A stretch of DNA of 64,000 nucleotides from Thereva unica. Its lineage: Eukaryota > Arthropoda > Insecta > Diptera > Therevidae. A model generated the notes under the pieces. That model was not told the origin of the DNA and did no database searches. It saw only the letters and a program-made list of their open reading frames with translations. Positions 1-9,776 of this stretch are shown here, one piece after another. The stretch's first letter is position 1; each line of letters starts with the position of its first letter. Location: positions 161,711,850-161,775,849 of the forward strand of contig OX465283.1 in assembly GCA_949987705.1 (NCBI GenBank), written 5' to 3'. Both the position numbers and the translations under genes were made by a program.

Positions 1-400
1 CAAGCCTAAAACTTTGAGTCAGCTCTCATGGCCTATGGGTCACCTTCCACAAGAACGTGTTCGTCCATCCGAATCATTCCTCAATAAAGTGAGATAGATT
101 ATGCCGGACCATTCAACTTAATTTCAATACGATGTCGAGGACAGAAGACTCATAAAAGTATGTATGTCTGTTCACTCGCACTTTTACTTGGAGCTCTTTC
201 ATGATCTTAAGGCGTTCATTGCAGCCTAGAAGAGGTTCGTAAATCGCATAGCCGTAGTCGAGGTCGTGTGAAACATTGCGGAGTTACAATGCAACTTATT
301 TTGTTGGAGTTTTAAGTATATTGGAAAAACATTTTCAAAGGTGGTTGAAGATGAAATTTTAGTGAAAAAAAACAACAAAATTTTGACTTTGACGACTCAT
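1..400. other. Anonymous AT-rich DNA, no gene seen
   Basis: I see no long open frame, structural RNA or recognisable repeat end here. The last 50 bases become A/T-rich just before the dispersed repeat that begins at 401. Confidence 0.5.
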
Positions 401-571
401 AACTCTGGAAGTTGGTGGGTTGAACCCTTGACTTTTACCGTTTTAGCTAGGTGGGAATATTCTGCGTATTGATGCCTTATTCAAGAAAATATCTCATAGA
501 TCTACAAAAATACAGAGTGATATGTAAACCTCTACCAAAAAAATTGCAAAACGTCCTAGAGGTTAAACCGT
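401..571 (+). repeat. Dispersed repeat, copy 1 (partner at 4036-4206)
   Basis: This segment aligns nearly gap-free to 4036-4206. Both start with AACTCTGGAAGTTGGT and share the block ACAGAGTGATATGTAAACCT near the 3' end; I judge identity at roughly four in five by eye. The small open frame at 451-723 covers part of it, but the partner copy does not keep that frame, so I do not call a gene. The family is not recognised; two copies in the same orientation 3.6 kb apart suggest a piece of an older transposable element. Confidence 0.75.
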
Positions 572-1247
572 TACGATTCCCATACGATTTTTTGTACGTC
601 TATACGAAACCTATCCAAAGCCGGGATTTTTGTTACTTTCTAGTTTGTTCTTATAACTCTGTATATTCGCAATCGACCATTCTAAACTCGGGTAACGTTT
701 TTTCCAAGCGGTCCCCCAACTAAGTACTAACCATATCCAACGCTGCTTGACTTATGTAATTGAACGAGAACCGGTCAACTGAGTATGCTAATGGCACCCT
801 TTCGTTTTATGCGATTGTCTTAAAGCCTCCATTTTGCTACCTTTAGGCTTAAAAGATTGACTATTACGTTCGTGTTTGAGCAATATTTTTACATAATTTT
901 TACTCAGGTGCCTGTTTTTGGTGCCATGCCTGCTTCATGTTAAGTGTGGTCGAGTCTTATTTTTACACAGAAAAGTTTTGTATTCGTGAATTTCTATCAG
1001 CTGACCAAAGGAACGAATTTGTGGGGACACTATGAACTCGCTCGCAGTGAAGGCAATGACAAGACGAATGCCCAGATCAATCAGAATTCTGACACTGTAT
1101 TCATCGATCCGTATCCGCATGCGCGCATATCTGCTGGTTGTTTTAAATTGCTTTTGACGATTGGATTGTTTTCAGAACGCTGGAGCACCACAACTGGATT
1201 GATCAATTCCAAGAGGTTACTTCTTGCGTGTCCAGGATATATTTGAG
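572..1247. other. No gene seen; contains one LINE-tail motif
   Basis: Apart from the short LINE-tail motif at 700-729 I see nothing supportable. Overlapping short frames on both strands at 935-1281 have no recognisable domains and look like chance frames. Confidence 0.45.
700..729 (-). mobile_element. LINE 3'-tail motif fragment
   Basis: Read on the minus strand, this carries AGTTGGGGGACCGCTTGG, the motif that follows the stop codon of the Jockey-like LINE at 46106-46640. It is also present at 34068-34098 and 42898-42965. Only about 30 bases are clear here, so it is either a very short 3' remnant or the best-conserved core of a decayed one. Confidence 0.6.
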
Positions 1248-1594
1248 GTGCATTAGAAAGGATGCTAGTACAAATTGCCATCGCGTAAGGGACAAATGTA
1301 CTGTCTCACCAGCTCAGCTCAACTGTAGATTGCTCGGGAGAGAATTGGAATTTCTTGTGAAGCTAGGAGACAAGAAAGATAGAATTTTGAATGGGCCGAA
1401 GATTTGGGAAGGCGAAGAACCAGACCGCTGCGAGGAATCGCGTCTGTTTTAACTTCAGGGTCGCTAGCTGAGGTAGAAGGCAGACGGTGTTTCAATAAGA
1501 ATTCTCTGGTCATATTGCGAAACTGCGCAGAAAAATGAAGTCTCTCTGAAGTGCGGAATGAAGTCTCTCTGAAGTGCATTAGAAAGGATGCTAG
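1248..1594 (+). repeat. Segment bounded by 21-bp exact direct repeats
   Basis: The 21-mer starting GTGCATTAGAAAGGATGCTA occurs at 1248-1268 and again at 1574-1594. Just before the second copy a 24-bp tandem duplication (AAGTCTCTCTGAAGTGC plus spacer) is visible at about 1533-1577. The enclosed sequence includes the dispersed repeat 1270-1465. This could be a solo tandem duplication, recombination between repeats, or terminal direct repeats of a short element; length alone does not decide. Confidence 0.6.
1270..1465 (+). repeat. Dispersed repeat (partner at 3441-3642)
   Basis: It aligns to 3441-3642 over about 195 bases. Shared blocks include GTAAGGGACAAATGTAC near the start and TTGGAATTTCTTGTGAAGCT in the middle. 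A 74-codon frame (1228-1452) overlaps it, but the partner copy is interrupted, so coding capacity is not supported. The family is unrecognised. Confidence 0.7.
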
Positions 1595-2795
1595 AACACT
1601 GCCTAAGTAACTACCCTATATTACCATCTATGGAGTATTGGAAGCCAGAGTATCCAACCTGTATGTCACTAGAGCATTTGTCAACCGCAATATAATTACC
1701 AACAACACAGTGTGTAATGACTTTTGCCGCTTTTAACAGTAATTAAGCTGAAAATCCGAGCGAAACCCACTCAAAAGGAACATATTTTATTGAAATAAAA
1801 ATTGTATTAATTTCCCAAAAAGGTTTTCCTTTTTTAACAATTTTTCTCCTCCGTTTTGCCTGCAATCATTTTAACTATTTTCATGTAATCGAATAATGCC
1901 CCGGAATGAATTGCAGATTCGGAAAATATGTTGTCATTTTTTCCTCTGCGGCCTTCTGTTTCAGATAATTACACATTTTCCTCTTCGTTTTTTTTTTATT
2001 TCAATTTAACAAAATATGGAACAGAAAAAAAAGAAAAGCATGAAAAATATAAAAATAAAAAAAAATATTCCGATGACGTTAGCATTCACGCCGCGTGCTG
2101 AACTTAACAAAAATCCGTGAATCCCTGCTCCTGTGGTAGAGATTGTTCCATGAGGTATGCCGCAGTTATAGTATATATTATGGCCTAGAGAATGAACACC
2201 GTGTAGAACGGGTGGTAGTTGGTGTAGCTCTTCACCATCATGGTTTACGTCCTCATCACAAAAATTAATTGAAAATTGTCAGCAGAAATTTTTACCCTCT
2301 GAATTTCATTAAAATAAAAAAAAAATAAAAAAAAGGAAAAAAAATACGTTGGGAAGTGTGGACTGTCCAATGTTTCACGGAGTATGAGGATGGAATAAAT
2401 ATTTATGACTTTCATCAGCAGAACCGGTCTGTCGGATGCTACACCAGTAATAAGAGAGGAGCGCTCCTGTCAGCAAATTATTATTCTGTTTCGGCTCATA
2501 ATCTGTTCCCATTAGGATTAACGGTTGAATAAGTTTCGCCTTAAAAGGAAAACCAAGTATCCTTAAATTTCTCCATCATGCGAAAATAGATTTATTATAA
2601 AAAATTCAATGAGTTTTTTTTTTCGTGGATTATTTCTGAGTCTAGTAGAGGTGGTTTTTAACTTTGGTTTCGGTTATTGTTTTGAAAGTTATGATTTTGT
2701 ATGTTAGCTTAATGAGGGTTCGAAGAGTGATTTGGGGTATAAGATATTGGTTACGACAACGACAAACATGGAAAGTGGTACCCAGATGGGTTCTG
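1595..2795. other. AT-rich DNA without recognisable features
   Basis: Several A-rich tracts occur (around 1990-2070 and 2315-2345). I see no convincing reading frame, inverted repeat or family motif. The 69-codon frame 2664-2873 runs into the LINE tail at 2796 and is not a gene. Confidence 0.45.
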
Positions 2796-2848
2796 TTCCG
2801 CCCTATGTCCCATGAGGGATTAAAGGAGTTTAAAGAAGAAGAAGAGAT
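2796..2848 (+). mobile_element. LINE 3'-end remnant (CPMRD-stop family)
   Basis: The sequence CCGCCCTATGTCCCATGAGG, followed by a short GAA-rich tail, matches the 3' end of the LINE read on the minus strand at 47600-47945. There the same bases encode the last residues (CPMRD) and the stop codon. The third copy is at 33493-33537. Here nothing upstream resembles the LINE, so this is a severely 5'-truncated insertion of about 55 bases. Confidence 0.7.
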
Positions 2849-2970
2849 GGGTTCTGGTTTATTGTTTTTATAGACGATGGCACTAGTGTTGAGTAGGACA
2901 TGATTATAAAATGAGTTTATAAGAGGTGCCTCTTTTTTCCATTTTGAGCCAATACAATGTCATGCTTCAA

Positions 2971-3415
2971 ATGAGGCGAGGTGCTATTGTAATGCCAAAA
3001 TGACAAAAACAAGCAAATTAAAAGAGAAAAGAAGTAAAATGTCTCTCCAGTATGTATTTGCAACCTCGCCTCGCCTCATTTCATGTTGGAAATTTCACTT
3101 CCTCAAAAAATGCAAGAAATGTCTTTCTAGTTCGTACTTACAATCTCACCACGGCTTAGTTCAAATTTGATATTTTACTCCTGCAAAAGAAGTAAGAATT
3201 AAACTGCCTCAGAGTAAGAGTATGATTGCCTCCAAAATGTATATTTAAATTGTACAATGCCTCACTTCAAGCTGGTGTGTTAAAATTTTTAGTGCCTCGA
3301 AAGAACCAACGAATCACAACGTATTTATAATTCACCTCGTCTCGTTTTGATTTTACTGAAAGATGAAAACTGTATCTATACACTTAGTATGTATTCTTAC
3401 AATTACCCCTCGGCT
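2971..3415 (+). repeat. Degenerate tandem/dispersed repeat rich in CCTCG
   Basis: Roughly 80-120-base segments resemble one another loosely: each has a TATTT/ACTTACAAT stretch, then a CCTCGCCTCG-like block and a CTCATTT or similar. The word GAGGCGAGGT at 2974 is inverted at 3063 as ACCTCGCCTC. The array is decayed and the period is not constant, so boundaries are approximate. Confidence 0.4.
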
Positions 3416-3440
3416 CATATCTTCATGTGTGTGACCTCAG

Positions 3441-3642
3441 TACAATTTTCCATCACGTAAGGGACAAATGTACAGCCTCGTACCTTAGTCCAGGTCAACT
3501 CTAGATGGTACGAGAAAGTATTGGAATTTCTTGTGAAGCTGTGAGGCAAGAAAAGAGAATTTTGCCTAGTTCGAAGAGCTGGAAAGGCGAAGGACCATAC
3601 TGCTGCGTGCAATCGTGCTTGCTTTAACTCTAGAAACCCGAA
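3441..3642 (+). repeat. Dispersed repeat (partner at 1270-1465)
   Basis: Second member of the pair described at 1270-1465, in the same orientation 2.2 kb downstream. The two keep the same block order, with small indels in the middle. It is unrelated to the CCTCG repeat just upstream as far as I can see. Confidence 0.7.
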
Positions 3643-3850
3643 TGGAATCCACTGGACTAGGCGTGGAATTTCAATATTCGACAGGATGCGCCATCTAGAC
3701 CTTCAGTATTTCAACATTGAATAATTCTGACATTTTTTTAGCCGATTTCGACAAACGTACACGATTCTGAAAGGTCATTCAATACCATTTTAGTTACACG
3801 CCGAAGGAGTGTGCTGAAATTGTAACTCCCGTGACACTGTATCATAGATA

Positions 3851-4015
3851 AAATAAAAAGGTAATTAAAGGTAATAAAATGGTAATAAAACTGTAATAAA
3901 GGGGTAATAATAGGAAAATAATAGAGTAATAAATGCGTACTAAAAGAGTAGTAAAAGGTAATGACAGGGCAATAATAGGGTAATATAAAAGTAATAAAAT
4001 AGTAATAAAACAAAG
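3851..4015 (-). repeat. TTTTATTACC minisatellite, minus orientation (GGTAATAAAA)
   Basis: About sixteen units of a 10-11-base repeat (GGTAATAAAA and variants) run through this stretch. The unit is the reverse complement of the arrays at 5191, 6674 and 8782. The array ends about 20 bases before the dispersed repeat at 4036. Long frames across it (for example 3738-4013 minus) are low-complexity and not genes. Confidence 0.9.
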
Positions 4016-4035
4016 AATAATTTTATCGAAATGTT

Positions 4036-4206
4036 AACTCTGGAAGTTGGTTGCGTGTAACCTTGACTTTTGCAGGTTTAGGTAGGCGGTAGTTTTCTGC
4101 GCACATTGCTGCCTTATTTATGTAAATTTGAGATAGAGTTACAAAAATACAGAGTGATATGTAAACCTTTACCAAAACAAACTTCAAAACGACCTAGCGG
4201 CTAAAA
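4036..4206 (+). repeat. Dispersed repeat, copy 2 (partner at 401-571)
   Basis: See the entry at 401-571. This copy directly follows the GGTAATAAAA array. The other copy has no array beside it, so the minisatellite is not an obligate part of this family. Confidence 0.75.
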
Positions 4207-4209
4207 CAG

Positions 4210-5190
4210 AGTTGAAAATTTTAGATAAGTTCGTACGAGGCATATCCCCAAGGTATCATATTTCGTAAACTAAACTCTTCTTATCGAAACAAACCCAAAA
4301 AAAAGTGTTAACGCAATATTCAAACAAACTAAAATCCCCATCATCATCACACCACTCATCAATTAACTGTGAAAGCGATTTTATATTAAAAAAGTTTTAT
4401 TATTTAATATTACTATCCAACCCACTAACCACTAAACAAATTCTACTAAAATATAATTTAAAAATTATTTAAAAAGAGCAACAGACACCAGCACCAGAGC
4501 ACAGCCCTAACACAGTTTGTCCTAGCTAGAAAAAAAGTTTTGCATTTTAGATATCCTTTTACACTCGCTCTCGCCACCGCCGCGCCACTTATAGTATATT
4601 TTTGCTCATATATAAATTTATACTATTTTCAATATTGAAGCTACAAACAAAGTTGCGGCTTGGATGGAATTTAATTACGCGCGCTGGATGTGATGATGGA
4701 AACTTCACGGCCCTATGCACACCATCATTTCGCGTCATTATGCCATATGGGAATAATGTGTTATATAGGAGAAAAAGTTAAAAAAAAACATTTTCTATAT
4801 GGAATCTAGTTTAAAGTTTTATTGAAACCACCGGAAAATTCGTTGCTAACAGAGAAGTAATTATAAAGGAAAGTATACAATAGAAAAAAAATTTTTAGGT
4901 GTGTTCACCACAATTACATGGAGGGGATGGAGGAAGGGCATGAGTTATTAGTAGGTGGTTTGGGAATATTGCAAGAACTTGTTTTATTGAATTTTATGAA
5001 TTTCACAAGAAAAAATTATAAGCTAGCTTGTAACCCATATCATATAAATCTTTCCTGTTATGCCTTGCCGTCCCCACTTCGGGTGATATCAACTGAGCAA
5101 GTTACTTACCGTTGCATATTGCTAACCCGACTCAGGATTAGGATGTAGGTTGGTTTAAACTACATATCAAGTGAAATTTTGAAATTCTTT
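4210..5190. other. AT-rich DNA, no gene seen
   Basis: Nothing is recognisable. A 76-codon frame at 4918-5148 has no domain and an average composition. The stretch around 4555-4620 is slightly richer in C (TCGCTCTCGCCACCGCCGCG) but holds no known motif. Confidence 0.45.
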
Positions 5191-5361
5191 AATTACCCTT
5201 TTATTACCTATGGTACAGTTTTGTGTTGTTCTTGTAAATTGGATTTTTATGATTCATTGTTTTATTACTCCTTTATTACCTTTTTATTACCCGCTGATTA
5301 CACTTGTATTGCCCTTTTATTACCATTTTATTACCCTTTTGTTACCCTTTTATTACCCTTT
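5191..5361 (+). repeat. TTTTATTACC minisatellite with conserved spacer
   Basis: Two runs of TTTATTACC-type units flank a unique-looking spacer at 5207-5250 containing CAGTTTTGTGTTGTTCTTGT. The same spacer, inverted and also next to a GGTAATAAAA run, recurs at 6074-6112. Array plus spacer is therefore the unit that has been copied, not the 10-base repeat alone. Confidence 0.88.
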
Positions 5362-6035
5362 GTTCATGGAAATTGCAACGCTCGTGAAAACCTTTTGAAA
5401 TATCTAATGTTTTCTCTTTGTTTTGCTTTTGCTCCTCTCGGGCTTCGTAAATTCCAAAGTCTACATGGATAAACAGGCTACGATTAAGAATTGGAAGCCA
5501 ACATTACTCACGCGATTGGACAAATACCACTCGAACTGCTCGAACGCACCATCGAAAATTGGCAGTCTAGAATGAACTAGGTTAGCCGCAGTTGAGCCAA
5601 TGGTAATATGTAATGTAAAAAATGGTTCTTTTGTATTATAGTAAAAATTGCCCCATAAAATTGCATTTTTTTTTATTTTTGAAAAGTTATTTATAATTCA
5701 TAAATGCCGTTAATTCGGCTTCACCGACCTCATTTCAATTAAGTTCAGTTCAATTCGCATAACTGACTGGCAACTTCAGTTCGTGCTTGAAATTGTTGTT
5801 AGAAATGTAAAAGCTCACTGGAATTATATTTCATTATTCCAGTTGATTACTCTCTTTTGAGCGAACTTTTACGTTCAACCTCAATTTCATGTATTGATAA
5901 AATAACTCAAGCTTGACTTTTCCTGTGTTCAAAACGTGAAAATGTATGGGAACTGAGATTAAAACTGAAGTTAAGTACACCAAGTTGCTCGAATTGCATA
6001 GTCTTCTTTTAAAACTCGGGTTTCAAACCCTAATT
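5362..6035. other. Interval between inverted minisatellite copies
   Basis: I see no gene. Near 5740-5960 the words CAGTT, AAGTTCAGTTC and TTCAATT recur loosely. The interval is bounded by the two oppositely oriented spacer copies (5207-5250 plus, 6074-6112 minus), which makes it the possible interior of an inverted-repeat element of about 0.9 kb. Confidence 0.4.
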
Positions 6036-6112
6036 AGGGTAATAAAAGGGTAATAAAAAAAAGAGTAATAAAAATCCAATTTACAAGAACAACACAAAAC
6101 TGAACCATGGGT
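6036..6112 (-). repeat. Short GGTAATAAAA array with inverted spacer copy
   Basis: About four GGGTAATAAAA-type units are followed by the reverse complement of the 5207-5250 spacer (AATCCAATTTACAAGAACAA and onward), ending near CATGGGTAATG. The spacer is nearly identical to its partner, so the copies are younger than the general decay around them suggests. Confidence 0.85.
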
Positions 6113-6673
6113 AATGTTTAGGATACACCGGTTCATAAGATGAAATTAACAGCTCACCGAATTGCTCTAGCAATAAAGCCATGGTTTCTCAAGCTCTGTG
6201 GCACGTAGCGCCATCTTGTGGGATCTTCGAGATCACGAGCTTTAATTTCAGACTCTTGAACTTCTTTGGGTTGCCCTTTAGCCCAAAATACGGCAACTTT
6301 GCAAATCGACGTAGCCATTAAGCCAGAAATGGGGCCTCATCGCTGAACACAAATTTCGTTGAAAACGCAGTGGATCGATTTTCGTAATACAACTAAATGA
6401 TTTGTTGATGCTGTGCAGGGCTAAGTCTTTCGTGATGAAATGTAAAACAATACTGAACAATAATACCATGACAGTTTGACACAACTCACGCGGGATCTGT
6501 CTTAAAATCGCTGCTGAAAAAAGTACCTCTAAATGAATCATCTGCTATCTTGATGTTTCATCCGCTATGCCTTGTTTTTCGTGTTTAAAAACTTCAAACC
6601 GGTTTCTTGGAAAAGTTAAAACTCGAAACCTGGTTTTTGAAAATGTCGAGGTTTGTATAAACGCTAACTATAA
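6113..6673. other. No gene seen
   Basis: The 87-codon minus frame 6278-6541 and the plus frame starting 6567 show no domain. No inverted or tandem repeat is evident. Confidence 0.4.
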
Positions 6674-6780
6674 TATTACCCTTTTATTACCCTTTTATTA
6701 CACTTTAATTACCCTTTTATTACCTATGGAACAATTTTGTGAGAAATTTTATTCCATTTTTAACAATTTAACAAACTAGA
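6674..6780 (+). repeat. TTTTATTACC minisatellite plus second spacer type
   Basis: Five to six units end in CCTATGGAACAATTTTGTGA. The downstream 50 bases (ATTCCATTTTTAACAATTTA and on) resemble those downstream of the array at 8782. This is a variant of the CTATGGTACAGTTTTGTG spacer at 5207. Confidence 0.8.
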
Positions 6781-8781
6781 AGAAATTTAAGATTTGCTAG
6801 TTTAAAGGATAGTTAGTGGTCAAAATATATTAAATGGAATCCAAGACCGTTTTACACTCACAAGTTGCTATCACGGCAATAAAAGCGGACGCTCTGGGGC
6901 ACCCATCCAGTTTGTTATTTGATGAAATATGATTATCTTCCAATAATATTACTCTGTACCGACTGAGTCTTTCTCAATATATGTACCATTACTAACGTTA
7001 TTTATTTAGACTCATGGAGATTGAAATAGAACAAACACCACACTTAGCAGAGGCTTTAAATAGGATCTTAATATATAATGTAACTATGTCTCGTCCACTT
7101 ACGTCGTGTAATGTAATCAAGCATCAAAAAGTACTTCAAGCTATTGACTTTATTCAACTTCCACATCTCTCGAGTAGATTACAAACACGACAGCTAAGCA
7201 GGCTGGATACTTATAGTTTCATACATCAGCAAAATTAAATCTTGATTCGATTTATTATGGATTTTTCAAGGAAAGGCACTTTATGTACGAATGCATTTTA
7301 AAAAAACTTCAGTACTGCCCTGCACTGTTTCCACACTATCACGAATTTCAACTAACAAACGAAAAAAAAAAAACAGAAAGTGTTTCAATTAAGATCGATT
7401 CATTACTTACGCTGTGTGTTAACAGCCCTTCAATGACTATCCATAAACTTTCATTTACCCAAGATCTATCTCTATCCATAAAAAGCATCTTAATCTAAGC
7501 ACTTAATATAAAGAAAGAGCACAAGAATATCCTGCGTGGAGCAATTCCATTAGTGTTTATCCCTTCTCTCATATTTACGGGTTTGCCATAAAGAAAGTTC
7601 GCGCCTTGTTACATTTTTCAGTTCATATTATGGCTCTTGGTACGTCGCGTCATCCTAACACACAAAGTCCTTAAGCTGACTGCATTAAATTTTTTATAAC
7701 GCAAATAATATTCACATTAACTGCACTTACCATAACATATCCTTCTTGGACACCAGCTATACTTTCATGACCCCCATGGGACATATATCTCAGTGAACAC
7801 TTATACACTTATATATAGCATGTGAAGATGAAGTCTGATGAGATGGTATCCGTGGGGAGAAGGAGGAGGTGTCGGTGGGATAAAAACGATGAGACCAGTG
7901 TATACCCTTTCATCGCAGACAATGACGACTTTGACTTCAAGAGGTAATAAAAGCTTTGAGTTACACCAATGATGGCTTGCTGGCAAAAGAATAAGGCCAC
8001 TGGATCGCTCTATTGCAGACCGGCGGGGGAAAATAAAAGGATGAAAGGATTCGCCCCCAAAAAGCGGATCCGAGAGATACCAAATCTAATAAGTAACTCT
8101 TTATAGTGTATTTCAGCTATCATTGGTCGAAAGGCGCGATAATCCCTGCTTTATTGAGGAGAATTGTTACGTTCGTTTCAATAAAAGCTAAGTGCCCAAC
8201 ACTTACATTATTCCGAATCTCACCGAAATAAAAGGATTTTCCGTGAAATTGATGGATTGACTAATTGCAATTTTGTTTGGACACCTTCGATGGGACTTCA
8301 AATGGATGATGATGATGATGATAGAAATTGACTAGCTCCTTTATAGTGAGAGACCATTCTTTTCATAAAGGAAAGATGAAAATAATGAAAAGAAAGATAC
8401 AAAGAACAATTTAAACAGATAAAAGAGATTGAAGTGAAAAGATTACTACTAAATGGGATCCCTTAAAAGGGTTCACAATTTATTAGAGACAATGACTTTT
8501 CAGAGAGTTCGTAAGTAGCCATTTATAAATAAAATCCCATTGAATAGGGTTCTCATCACAATTATTGTGTATCAATGTAAGAAACAAGTTATGACTACAA
8601 AAGGATTAAGGTTTTACAGTTACCAATTATCGCAATTCTCTGTCACCTCTGCTGCTATTTGCTATAAGTTCAACGTTATGTTATTCACATTGTGCATAGA
8701 AGCCCGATTTTAAGCAAATTATACATGCCAGTTTTATTCCCCTATTTTGAAAGAAATTAAACGCAAACTAAATATATTTCG
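6781..8781. other. Two kilobases without supportable features
   Basis: Short frames at 7014-7238 (plus), 7283-7498 (plus) and 7801-8000 (minus, two frames) have no recognisable domains or splice-linked partners. A (GAT)n microsatellite is at 8304-8321. I see no transposon end. Confidence 0.45.
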
Positions 8782-8925
8782 TTTTATTACACTTTTATTA
8801 CTCTTTTATTACCCTTTTATTACCTGGAAAATACAATTTATTACAAAACATGTAATAGGCATGAAATTTTGTTCCATTTTCAAAAAATAATACAAAAACT
8901 AAAAAGAAATCCCAAAAAACTGAAG
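8782..8925 (+). repeat. TTTTATTACC minisatellite, downstream-most block
   Basis: About five units (8782-8825) are followed by a spacer containing TTTTGTTCCATTTT and AAACTAAAAAGAAAT, which parallels the tail after the 6674 array. No further blocks of this repeat are obvious downstream, so the family is clustered in the first 9 kb of the window. Confidence 0.8.
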
Positions 8926-9232
8926 CATGTTCTGGATTCTATATTAACCAGGGAGAGCGTATCGTGAAAGACCATAATTAATAGTAGCTCTCACGAAACA
9001 AAAGCCAACTTGTTTTGTTTTCTGGAAGCGAAAACCGCGAAAGAAATTTATGATTTGAAAGCCCTTTTTCGCCGTTCTGCCTAGAGCTGGGGGTGGTGCC
9101 TCGGTATAGCTCCCTCACTTCAATTTGCATAGTTATCGCGAACAATTGTTTGAACGAGATCAAAGTCGTATAGTGTGACCTCTAACTCAGGCAGTAGTAT
9201 AGCGTTAGGACTCCTGGAATAGTGGCGTCATC
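8926..9232. other. No feature seen
   Basis: The 61-codon minus frame 8978-9163 is not recognisable. Nothing else stands out. Confidence 0.4.
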
Positions 9233-9776
9233 GATTGTGAAATGGGGTGTGAGCTTTATATGGAACAAGAACCTGTAAGGTGAGCTTTTTGTGGTAAGCT
9301 TTGGGTGTGAGCGCCATCTGTGTGAAACTAGTTGAATTTCCTTGCGGTGGGTCAGAGAGACTTGGATGGGCTAGGGATAGGGTCCAGATAGGCCTAATAG
9401 ACCAGGCAGACCAATCTGGTCTAGTCTGTCTGGTCGGTGTATCTGGTCTATCTGGTCTGTCCTGGTTGCCGAACTGAGGGCTGTTATTTAACGAATTCCT
9501 ACGTTTTTATGGCTTAACGGATTCGTAGAATTAATTAAGGAACACATAGGCCCCTTATTATTGGCGCTTAAGTTTCGGAGATTTCCCTTTCCGTCGCCGG
9601 AGGTTGAACAACCCAACGAGGACCCCTTCCTTGTGTCCACTACTGTTCGTTCGGTGGTCGTTCACGCAAACCCACCACAACGAACGTCAACTAGTGATGG
9701 CACAGGTGGCGCTCATACCCAAAGCACACCTCACAGGTTCTTGTCCTAAATAAAGCTCACACCCGATCCCACAACC
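9233..9776. mobile_element. Foldback-like element with ~90-bp terminal inverted repeats
   Basis: The left arm (about 9233-9340) and right arm (about 9686-9776) are inverted copies: GGGTGTGAGCTTTAT, ACAAGAACCTGT and GAGCGCCA occur in order on the left and as reverse complements on the right. The arms carry scattered mismatches and one indel of about 15 bases. Inside lie a CTGGTCTA-rich tandem stretch and a second small inverted pair (GAATTCCTACG near 9494, CGTAGAATT near 9523). No transposase frame is present, so it is non-autonomous. The plus frame 9561-9749 spans part of an arm and is not called. Confidence 0.7.
9384..9463 (+). repeat. CTGGTCTA short tandem repeat
   Basis: Imperfect units of TCTGGTCTA / GTCTGTCTGGTC repeat, with the first part inverted (AGACCAGGCAGACCA) against the second. 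It lies inside the foldback-like element. Confidence 0.7.

Noticed and set aside
3738..4013. 91-codon minus-strand frame with repeated FYY/LPFYYP
   Set aside because: It is the translation of the GGTAATAAAA minisatellite; the same applies to 5179-5472 and 5210-5398.
9561..9749. 62-codon plus frame as a small gene
   Set aside because: It covers an inverted-repeat arm of the foldback-like element and is not conserved in the opposite arm.
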